Positions 34,615 to 43,786 of a stretch of 64,000 bases of DNA are shown piece after piece; positions within the stretch are counted from its first letter, which is position 1, and each line of letters opens with the position of its first letter. The notes under the pieces were generated by a model. It ran no database searches. It saw nothing but the letters and a program-made list of their open reading frames with translations, and was not told the origin of the DNA. Origin of the DNA: Lunularia cruciata (taxonomy: Eukaryota; Streptophyta; Marchantiopsida; Lunulariales; Lunulariaceae); assembly GCA_948567375.1 (NCBI GenBank), contig OX419756.1, positions 33,618,333 to 33,682,332 of the forward strand, given 5' to 3'. Made by a program: the position numbers and the translations under genes.

Positions 34615-37466
34615 CTAGGGCATCGGACCAATTTGTAACAAATTGGTCCGATGTAAAGTAACTTCTTTCATGTACTTCCCTAATGCTAAAGCTTCAACCT
34701 GTAAGAGAGTTGAGAAGTCACTACAAGTAATCTGATGTTTAACTCTAATCTGCATGTAACAAGGGCAATCAACAAACACATGATGCTCATCCTCAACTTT
34801 GCTCATAATACACAATTTGCAAAGTCGCATGGAGTGCTCTATCTGCTGCCAACGTCCTTGTTCTACCTCTAGTCTATGAGAACTAGTTCTATATTGAGCG
34901 ATAACATGTCTCAATGAAGTAGAAATCCTAGCCAAGAGATAATCTTGCTCACAATACACCAACATAGGATTTACAAACTGCTGAGAGAACACCATCTTGG
35001 TACCGGGTTGCTGCCACAAGCGAAGTAAGAACTGCTCCTTGATCACCTCTCGAAGTGCAATAGGCTCCAATCTCCAATGTCGCTCAGAAACATTCCACCT
35101 TGTGGCCCATGCAATCAGATCTGTATACCAACCGACAGATAGAGTGGCACAAAAAGCTTGGTAGGGAAGTCTCTCATGGTCCATGGACCTCACCTTAGTG
35201 GCATATGTGAGAGCCAAGAACAAAGCTTCAGCCTCAAGCGGTAAAAACCCTGTTTCAGCAAGCAACAATACATAAGGAGTTTGAGTCCTCACTCCAAGTT
35301 CATCACACAAAAACAATTTCTGAACTTTCTCCACCTTTTGCCACCATGTCTTCTTAGTACCTGGACCCCAAATCTGAGCACCATAGAGAACCACCGGCTG
35401 CACAAGAGATCTGAACAACACCTTCTTCAACTCCCATGTGGTAAGGTGAGCAAGTCTAGAGCGGTTCATGAGTGAATACAAAGCTCTAAAGCCTGCATTG
35501 ATTCTCATCTTCACACAAGTAGACCAACTATAGTCATGAGAAAACTCAAGACCCAAGTACTTGTAAGAAGAAACCTGCTCCAATTGCTGTCCATCAAAAA
35601 AGAAAGGTGTGACACCTTTAGAACCCACCACAATCACCTTGGACTTGTCAAGGTTCACCTCCATCTTTGTTTGATTGCAAAACAAGAGAAGAGAATCCAA
35701 CAACTTCTGTAAACTTTGTGGATTGGTAGAGAGGAGCACTACATCATCCGCATATAGTAGTGCATGTATCATCAAGGAGCCAACCTGTACACCTGTAGCT
35801 CCAGCTTCCATCAGCACCCTCTCTAGATCATCGATGAAGATTCCAAACAATGTTGAAGATAGAGAGCAACCTTGGATCACACCCATTGTGCTAAGGATAT
35901 CTTGAGAGCTCAAAGATGAAAGTTTCACAACCACCTTCTCATAGAGTCTAGAGATAGCACCAATTAGATCAGCTGAAACACCAACTTGAGTGAGTCTCTC
36001 ACTTAGAGATTTCCTAAGCACCTTATCAAAGGCCTTCCTAAAATCAATAAATGCAACATAGAGAGCTCTCCCAACACCTTTAGATTTCCACCACAAAACA
36101 TAAAGTACCAATAGATGATCCAAAGTACTAAAGCCTGATCTGAAACCCGCTTGGCACTTAGCTCGAATTTTGTGCTTTTCAGCCCAAGTACTCAACCTAG
36201 ACTCCAAAATTCGACCGTACAACTTGGCAAAGATACTACCCACTAGAATGGTACGGTAATTGGTGACAATATCTCTCTGACCAGACTTGTGAATAGGAAC
36301 TACCTTCTTGAAGCACCATCTATCAGGAAAGCCACACCTGATGGCCTCATTCAAGAGAGAAGTGAGTACTGAAATCAGATGGCTACCACCCCACTTAAGT
36401 AGTTCAACACATAGTCCATCAAGGTCTTCGGCCTTACCATTGGCCAACTTCTTCAATTGGTACTGGACATCAGCTTTAGAGATGGTGAGAGCAGATCCAA
36501 GGCAAGGTGCCATGCTTGGAGCATCTGGGTAAAAGTACAGATCCTTCACATATTCACAAAGTTCATTCACGTCCAGCAATGGAGATGGAGATCTGATGGT
36601 TACCTTCTGCCAAAAAGCCTTGGGATTGCTCCTCAATTCAACGCTCAACTCAACCCCCTTGAGTCTCAGGAACGCTCGCTTCTTGCACTTCACCAACTTT
36701 CTATAAGAGACAAAAGCTTGATTTTGTGCAATCTGATCAAGAGACCTATCCATAGCTTTGATCCTTGCCATTTTACAGTCAGCATCAAACCATCTATTGC
36801 AAGGGAGACCAAGTCTCTTCCTGTGAGAACCTCGTGGAAATAGAGTTGTTGATGTAGATTGAAGAAGTTCAACCAACTGATCACTGCGTTGTTGAAAATC
36901 AGAACTCCACTCCATAGAGCTCAATTTCTCATGGATAGCTTGTTGATACAAATCTCGCTTGTGAAAATCAAGACGGAGTTTCCCTCTAAAGGCATGGTCA
37001 ATAGGTAATATGGTTCTATTGAGGCAAGAAAGAAGGATGACACAAGATAAAGGTGCATGGTCAGATTCAGGTTGAGGATCTAAAACAACAAAATCTGAGA
37101 CAATGTGTATATCACTGGGTGAGGTGAGCATATAATCTACAGTGCTGGATCCACCAGAAGCAAAGCATGTGCTCTTACAAGTTTCTCGAAATTGAGAAAG
37201 GCCATTCAAGATCTTCAAGCTACAATTGGTACCAAAGCTCAAAAAGTGCTCACTCATGGAGTTGGATATGAGATCTTTGGAAGAGCGGGACCAAGCACTA
37301 GAATGATCTATCAAGCTATGGAAAGGGTCATTCTCAAAGTCACTAAACTCAGGAATCTGAGAGGTTTGGATCCTAGCATTGAAATCACCAAGGATAAATA
37401 CTGCACCTTTACTTTGAAATTCCAACACATCCTTGGTCAAGGAGTGGAAAGGCTGCATGGTGTTGA
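34615..37466 (-). pseudogene. LINE3 ORF2, N-terminally deleted
   Basis: About 950 codons without a stop, from the deletion junction (MQPFHSLTKDVLEF) to the same end as LINE2 ORF2. It keeps GDFN, SDH, FIDFRKAFDKV, YADD (near 35743-35754) and the Cys/His end (CKLC…DEHHVFVDC). It lacks the endonuclease start, including the Asn and Glu catalytic residues, so it cannot give a complete endonuclease. Confidence 0.88.
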
Positions 37467-37467
37467 G

Positions 37468-37945
37468 AGTTTGTCAAGTTTTTCATTTTCACCAATTGGT
37501 TCTCCTTTTCAACCTCATGCTCTTGCAAGTAAGAGATTTGAGGCACCTTAGTAGCTTCAGCATAAGACTTCATCTTCACTTCTAATGTGTCCACAATCTG
37601 TTGGAGCCCTCCGCTTTGTGTAGCAATGTCGTTGGCTTGTACTCCCAAAGATGCAACCTTCTCAGTAGCATCCACCATCCCCTTGGTTGATGTTAACAGC
37701 GAGATAGTACTCTTCTTTAGGTCTTGAATCTCTTGGTTGACCAAGTTCAATGACTCTTTTATAGTGCTGATCTCAACCTTTACAACATCCATATCAGTCA
37801 TGAGAGTACTCATGCACTGGGACATAGGTGCAAAGAAACTTCTAAGCTCTTTGTGGAAATCATTAGATTTCCTGTACATTTCAGCTAATTGTTGTTGCTT
37901 CAAGGCTATATCTGCAATGTCTTTCACCATCTTGGACTCCTCCAT
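37468..37945 (-). pseudogene. LINE3 ORF1, N-terminal coiled-coil half
   Basis: From ATG 37945 (MEESKMVKDIADIALKQQQL) for about 160 codons to the deletion junction near 37468. It is helical and heptad-rich (MDVVKVEISTIKESLNLVNQ, IVDTLEVKMKSYAEATK). L1 ORF1 proteins have an N-terminal coiled coil for trimer formation followed by RRM and C-terminal domains. Together with the piece at 34139-34516 this fits one ORF1 split between two copies. The middle section is not present in either copy. Confidence 0.72.
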
Positions 37946-37959
37946 TATGCCAATCACTA

Positions 37960-39427
37960 ATCACTCACAATAAATCTAGAAGTTTTACTTCCAACACCAA
38001 AACTTCAAGATTTTCAAGGTAGCTTAGCTGTGATTTTACATCACTAAGTACTACTAGCTAGGTATTGAAAGAAGGAACTGGAGAAGTTGGTTCTAATGAG
38101 ATAATAATCACCTCAAATGGACATGTGAATGTAAAGCTATTACATTCCAAATCAGTGGTGCACAAAGCTACCAAAGGCTGCGAAAATTGGGGTACCCAGA
38201 GCTCCAAATCTATCCTCTAAACTCTGTCAATAATTTTTCAATGTAAAGGCTTGACTGAGCTGATTCTAATGACACAAAGATCACTTCATTTGGATCATTG
38301 AGTACAAAGATACAATGGTCTGAATTTGCACTTCACAATGTTGTGATGTACAAAGAGTCACAGATCTCAAATTGTCACAACTTCCTTGTCTGATCTCCAA
38401 TTGCAACAAATCAAAGCTCAAAAGAAACCTTGCATAGTGCTTGTTCTATTGCCACAAAAACCACTTGATTTGGACCTATAAGTACAGAGCAATCCTACTT
38501 CACATGTGTAGAATTTAACACCAAGTACTTGGAAGTATTGCAATGAAGCAAATGGTCATATCATCAGCGTTGGATATCCAAATTCTTCAAATATAGAGTC
38601 AATAGAAAGCCTATGACAATGTGGTTCTTATGACCCAAGAATAACCTGGATTGGGTTTGTGAGTGAGGGAAACTGGCCCTGCAAAGTTGGAACTCTAAAC
38701 ACCAAGATGCATGAAATGTGACAGAATGGGAATTGCCACCACTGCTTGCTCAGACCTCCATGTGCTACGAATTTAGACTTGAAACAGAGCTTGTAACTCA
38801 CAGATTCTGATACCGCAATTTTCACTGGATTTGCACTTTTGACTGCAGAGAAATCCTCTCCCAATTCTCGCACATTCACATAGATTACCGAGAGCTTCCT
38901 CAGAATTGAAAAATCCAGAACTCTCTATTTACTCCTCCAAACTGGACAAGCTTTACCTTGAAAGAAAGCTCTCAGTATAAGGGTTCGAATGAGATTCAAA
39001 TCACTCCATTTGCTCGTGTATTCGCAGAGGTACAATCATTTGAAATTGCAGCTCAAACCCTAAAATCTGCCAAAGAGAACAGAATTCGAACCCTTGTAAC
39101 TTTCTGCACAAAACTGGTCTTCAAACGCGCTTGATATCAATCAAAAGAGCAGGTCAAGGCGCATCCAATGCCACAAAAATCACTCCATTTGGACTTTTGA
39201 TGATGAAGAAACGAACTCTCAAATGTGGATCCTCTGTCAGAATATTCAATCACTCATAACTCTCTGCACAAAGCTCAGAATGTAACAATCTTGATGGCCA
39301 TGGAAAGATCTTGGCAAGGCGCTTCTAACAAGATCAAAATCACAAGGTTTAGACATGTATCGATTGAGATATGACACTTCAAACTTTCGGGAAATCTACT
39401 CTCTCTTCTCCTTCGAATCTTAGTGAC
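37960..39427 (-). repeat. Tandem ~180-bp monomers forming the LINE 5' UTR
   Basis: A core (plus strand aatcacttcatttggac, variable) recurs starting at 38107, 38280, 38460, 38641, 38820, 39000, 39179 and 39339, spacings 173, 180, 181, 179, 180, 179 and 160 bp. Neighbouring sequence also recurs loosely (e.g. aactctctgcacaaag and cacaaaaatcac). About eight diverged monomers fill the region between the ORF1 start and the LINE 5' end. The arrangement resembles the promoter monomers of mouse L1 5' UTRs. Confidence 0.85.
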
Positions 39428-39449
39428 CCATAGAGAACCACCGGCTGTC
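39428..39449. other. 22-bp filler at the LINE 5' junction, copied from LINE ORF2
   Basis: CCATAGAGAACCACCGGCTG at 39428-39447 is an exact 20-bp copy, same orientation, of LINE ORF2 sequence at 31671-31690 (also near 35381-35400). Two more bases precede the right-hand ATAC duplication (39450-39453). It looks like template-switch filler made while the 5' end of the LINE was joined to the target. Confidence 0.85.
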
Positions 39450-40883
39450 ATACTCTTGTCTGAGTATGACTACACAATTGAGGATAGGCCTGGAAAGAAA
39501 CATGCAAATGTTGATTTGTTATCTAGAGCCTATGATCATGATGGAGATGAGCCAGTGGATGATTCCTTCCCGGATGAGGAGCTCATGACAATCTCAGTCA
39601 CTCAAGAGATTCCAATGGAGTACAAGGAGATTGTGGATTTTGTGACAAGAGGTAACTATCCAGAAGGGATGCATGCTAGGGAGAGGAAAGCCCTTGCAGC
39701 AAGATCTAGACCTTACACAATGGTGGAGGATATTCTTTTTCACCAAGGAGCAGATGGTCTACTTCAAAGAGCAGTGGGTAAGGAAGAGTATATCCTACTC
39801 ATAAAGGAGTTTCATGAAGGTTTAGTATGTGGAAGACACTTTGCAGGAAAGGTGACTGCTTTCAAGATTCTAGATGCAAGTTACCATTGGAGAGGGATTT
39901 TCAAGGATTGTCTTGATTATTGCAAAACTTGTCATGTTTGTCAAGCTTTTGCTAGAAAGTCTACATCCACTCCACCACTTAGATCAATTCCATTACTAGG
40001 ACCTTTTGAGAAGTGTAAAATTGATTTTGTAGGTCCTCTCAATAGAACCCCAAGGAACAATCAGTACATTGTGGTAGTTACTGATTACCTTACCAAGTGG
40101 GTTGAGGCTAGACCATTGAGGGACAAGAATGAAGATGAAGTGGGTAGATTTCTTTATGAACGCATTATCACTAGGTTTGGATGCCCTTTGGAGTTGGTTT
40201 CTGATAGAGGAGGAGAGTTTATAGGAAGCATTACTACAGCCATGCTATGACATTTCTCTATCACACATAGAGAAACTACATTGTATAAGCCAAATTCCAA
40301 TGGCTTGGCAGAGAGAACCAATCAGACCTTGTGCATGATGTTGGCCAAAGATGCAGAAATGGAGGGGGCAAAACATCATTGGGACAAGAGGATTCATGCA
40401 GTTTTATGGGAGTATAGGACAACCATGAAGACTTCCACTGGATATTCTCCATTTCAATTGGTATATGGTATTGAGTCTACCTTACCTATTCACTTTGATC
40501 TTCCTACCTTCCAAAGCATTCATAGGAGATTGAAGAAAGCACAAGGAGGTGATGAGAAGTCAAGGAAGGATCAACTCATGGAGTTGGAAGAGGCAAGAGC
40601 AATTGCTATGGTTTGAGTGGAGCAAGCCCAAAGGAAACAAAAGGAGAGCTATGACAAGAGGCAAGGCAAGAAGAAGGTGTAACCTTTCAAAGATGGTGAT
40701 TGGGTAATGTTGTTTGATTCTATTCGATTCAAGAGAGTGCAAAAGAAGTTTTTGCCTAAGTACTTTGGACCTTTCATAGTAGAGAAGGTGTGGGGCAATT
40801 ACACCTATGATATCAAGGAGTTGGGAAGAAGACACTTTGATAGGATTAACCATGATAAGTTGAAGATGTACCATAGAAGGTAG
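39450..40883 (+). pseudogene. A1 integrase
   Basis: Resumes in frame with RNase H (LLSEYDYTIEDRPGKKHANV). An N-terminal zinc-binding domain ends CKTCHVC. The catalytic core shows the first Asp in KIDFVGPL, the second in LVSDRGGEF, and Glu in GLAERTNQTL. A C-terminal domain (GPFIVEKVWGNYTYDI) runs to TAG 40881. TGA at 40248 and 40614 and TAA at 40680 disrupt it. The three catalytic residues are retained. No chromodomain follows. Confidence 0.9.
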
Positions 40884-40920
40884 AGAGGCCTTCACTTTGA
40901 GGACAAAGTGAAAACTTAGT

Positions 40921-40931
40921 CCGGGGGTAAA
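40921..40931 (+). promoter_or_regulatory. A1 polypurine tract
   Basis: CCGGGGGTAAA directly before the 3' LTR, the primer for plus-strand DNA synthesis. The same tract (ctgggggtaca) precedes the LTR at 51334. Confidence 0.8.
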
Positions 40932-41621
40932 TGTAACACCCATTTGTGCATGTGTGTGGTATTGTGATATTTAGCTTGGTATTACAAGTACTTAAGAGAT
41001 ATTATTTATAGAGATAAAGGATGGTTTTATATTAATCATGGTTAGCTAAAGTAAGTCATAGCTAAGATAGAGGGGACCTTACTTTAGAGGAAGTAGAAAA
41101 GATGAGCACCACTATTTTGGATTTTAGTGTGTTGACTTGGTATTATTCCTAGGTGTTTGGCTTTGAGGAAAGAGTTGAGAACTCTTGGGCCCGCAAGCCT
41201 TTTTGTTTTGGATTCTTCTTTAGTCCAAGGATAGCCCATGTGAAGGAATCCTTGACTTAGTGGTTGGGTCAAGATAAGACCACATGCTTAGGGGAATATG
41301 CTCATGTGAATGGATATTCCTTTCTACTTTTTGACTTTACTTGACTTTTAGTGTAGTAACTTGAGTTACTACAGTAATTAGTAACTTTGGTACGTAACTA
41401 TTTCACAAGTATATAAACAAGGGGTGAGGAAGTACTCATCATCCTTTCATTTGCAACTATCTGTCTCTCATTGAGTTCTCTAGTGAGCAATGTCTTGAGT
41501 CTTGGAGTGTTAGCCTTGGAGGAGTATGATGGAGTTGGGGTTCCTTGCCTTCTTAGTCCATGGTGCACTACCATAATAGCCACCAGAGGTTCATCATGAG
41601 TGAGAGACAGGCCGGCTCACA
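40932..41621 (+). repeat. A1 3' LTR
   Basis: 690 bp, TGTAACACCC to GGCTCACA, pairing with 25186-25877. TATA box at 41410-41417. It is followed at once by element B1 pol (tacggccccattttcc), which matches B2 at 60432. Confidence 0.95.
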
Positions 41622-43786
41622 GTACGGCCCCATTTTCCTAAGAAAGACTACCCTCTGTTTTGGGTCCATCCCCTCAGGACAATGGAGAGTATTCAGATAA
41701 TTATATTCAGCTGCATACCTTGTACTTCACATTGCTGATAAGTGATACAACTCTTTGTCAGAGAACCGATTTTCACTTTCCCTTTCCTGGTCTTGAGTTT
41801 CTAACATGGACAGGAAGTCCGCATTCAAATGCGAAGCTCCCTTCCTTACTTGTATAGTATACGTGAACTCTTGTAACAACAAGATCCAGCTTGCAATTCG
41901 TCCCGATAAATCTGCCTTCTTGACCAAATGTTGCAATGCGTAATGGTCCACATAGAAGACAAACTCATACCCCAACAAATAATGACAAAATTTCTTGCAG
42001 GCATACACCATTCCGAGTGCTTCTCTTTTAGTCATCAAATAATTCTTTTCAGAGACTAAAAGTTGTCGGTTGGCATAATACACCGGGTAGTCCTTCTTCT
42101 TCTCATCCTTCTGACTTAAGACGACTCCGATGGCCATGGACAAAGTGTCCACATATACATGAAAAGGGATGTCCTAATTTGGGGCCCTCATAATTGGTGC
42201 TTCAACCAGCTTCTACTTCAACACCTAGAAAGCTTCTTCTTGATTTGCTTCCCACAGATAGTCTTCAGATTTCTTCAAAAGCTTTGTAAGTGGCGCAGCA
42301 AGTACTGCATAGTTTGACACAAAGCGTCTGTAATATCCAACATGTCTTAAGAAGGCTCTCAGCTCCCGGATGTTCTTCGGGGATTCCAAAGTTGCGATTA
42401 TCTTAACCTTCTCAACATTGACTTCAATACCTCGGCTTGACACCCGATGCCCCAGAAGAATTCCCTCCTTCATTGTGAAGAAGCATTTCTCCAGGTGTAA
42501 TGACAAGCTGACAAAACGACACCTTTCAAACATTTGGCAAAGATAATCTATATTTACCTCTCTTCGTCCAAACACGCAAAAATCATCAATGAAGACTTCT
42601 ACAAATTTACGCAGAAAATCTTTGAAGATTGAATTCATCATCCGCTGGAAAGTAGTGGGAGCATTACAGAACCCAAAGGGCATTTGATTGTAAGTGAAAG
42701 TGCCCCAATTGGTCGTGAATGTAGTTTTATCCTTGTCTTCTTCTTGAATGGATACTTGATTGTACCCTGAAAATCTATCGAGAAAACTATTACAAGGATG
42801 CCCAGCTACCTGATCTAAAATTGTATCGGTAAAAGGCAAGGGATGATGATATTTCTTTCTTTTGTGTTTCTAGCCTTTTGACTCTTTGGGTCTTTCAGGC
42901 TTTATATTTCATTGTTCATTGTTCATTTCCTTGTGACTGCGTTCAACTTCCAAAAGTCTTGGCACACTCGAATCTTCCCTATTTTCTTCTTCAAGACAAT
43001 GACAATGGGGGAAACCCATTCACTGCTTAAGACAGGGAAGTACTTGTCAATTTCATCTTTCACCAAAAGCGAGTACTTTGGGTTCAGGCGGTATTGTCGC
43101 TGCCAAACCAGAACTACACCTTCAACCAGATCAATCCGGTGTTCTCTAAATTCTTGTGGAATACCCGGCATTTGATCAATCGACCAGGCAAATACATCCT
43201 AGAATTCTATAAACAGCCTCCGAAGTAACTGTCTTTGAAATTTTTAAATTTTTTCCTTCAGTTAATAAAACATCTTGACAGTCATCGGGGTTGATGACTC
43301 CTTCAATGTGGCTTACTTGGCTTAACCCGAGGCGAACTGCCATCAAACCCCCTTCCACCAAGTCAGGTTCACCCGAGGTGAGGTCATATGGATCTTGGTC
43401 TTCAACATCCACCTCGTAGCATTCCAAGTAATTAACTTGGACTTAGTCTTTGGATTTGTCCTCCTCTTCCGACAAACTTGTTTCCCCCAGATGGGGAACC
43501 TTTGTCCAACTCACAGTCACCAGCTTCTGATCTTTGGACGAAATGTCCTTGAATCTTAACTTTTGCTGATGCCAATCCACCACATCTTGGGCATTGTACA
43601 ACCAGGGGCTGCTGATCAACAGAGGGTAACCAATTTTTGTCACTGGTCGCAATACAATGTAATTCAACTTGAAGGGTAGCCCTCCAATGATCATGGTAAT
43701 GTTTGACAGCATGCCCAATGGCCATCTCCTGGTTTGGTCTACAAACTTCAACACTTGGGTGTTGGTTCAAACGTGTGGTACCCGAG
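41622..43786 (-). pseudogene. B1 reverse transcriptase-RNase H, broken
   Basis: Minus strand: EWVSPIVIV, then a 69-bp LINE fragment, then FLDRFSGYNQVSI, MPFGFCNAPTTFQ and the active site FIDDFCVFG (near 42590). EGILLGHRVSSRGIEV and LRHVGYYRRFV follow, then RNase H (SEKNYLMTKREALGMVYACKKFCHYLLGYEF) and LNADFLSMLETQDQE. It stops at 41622 where A1 is inserted; the integrase is missing. Frameshifts occur near 43430, 43175 and 42200. Confidence 0.87.
42856..42924 (+). mobile_element. Minimal LINE insertion (3' end only, 69 bp)
   Basis: TTGTGTTTCTAGCC through the 3' UTR to (TTCATTG)n matches the last ~65 bp of LINE1. ATTTC at 42851-42855 is repeated at 42925-42929, and removing the insert restores the B sequence seen in B2 at 61650-61665. 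A few bases (tttct) at the 5' side are unexplained filler. It is in the opposite orientation to B1. Confidence 0.9.

Larger units (their letters stand above)
34517..39427 (-). mobile_element. LINE3: non-LTR retrotransposon with internal deletion, long 5' UTR
   Basis: Minus strand: a 5' UTR of ~1.47 kb built of tandem units (39427-37960), ORF1 N-terminal half (37945-37468), a deletion junction, then ORF2 from codon ~123 to its end (34615), the 3' UTR and a CAATGAAA-type tail at 34517-34545. Against LINE2, the end of ORF1 and the first ~122 codons of ORF2 are missing, at least ~750 bp. ORF2 has diverged from LINE1/LINE2 by a few percent. It probably entered A1 at ATAC (30793-30796/39450-39453) before LINE2 landed at its tail. 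Confidence 0.88.
25186..41621 (+). mobile_element. Element A1: nearly full-length Ty3/gypsy retrotransposon with LINE insertions
   Basis: 5' LTR, tRNA primer site, leader ORF, gag-protease, reverse transcriptase-RNase H, [LINE pair 30797-39449], integrase, polypurine tract and 3' LTR, all on the plus strand. Without the LINEs the element is about 7.8 kb. The two LTRs differ at only a small number of positions by eye, so the insertion is moderately young. The host sequences at its two ends come from different parts of element B (LTR-ORF at 25185, pol at 41622), and no 5-bp duplication is present (AGGCT against GTACG). No chromodomain follows the integrase. Confidence 0.92.

Noticed and set aside
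37960..39427. The ~180-bp array considered as CRISPR or centromeric satellite
   Set aside because: Units are long and diverged with no short identical repeats or spacers, and they sit exactly at the 5' end of a LINE.
41084..41272. Second conserved antisense LTR frame (MTQPLSQGFLHMGYPW…)
   Set aside because: Same reason: it is a by-product of LTR similarity, with no start context, partner or motif.
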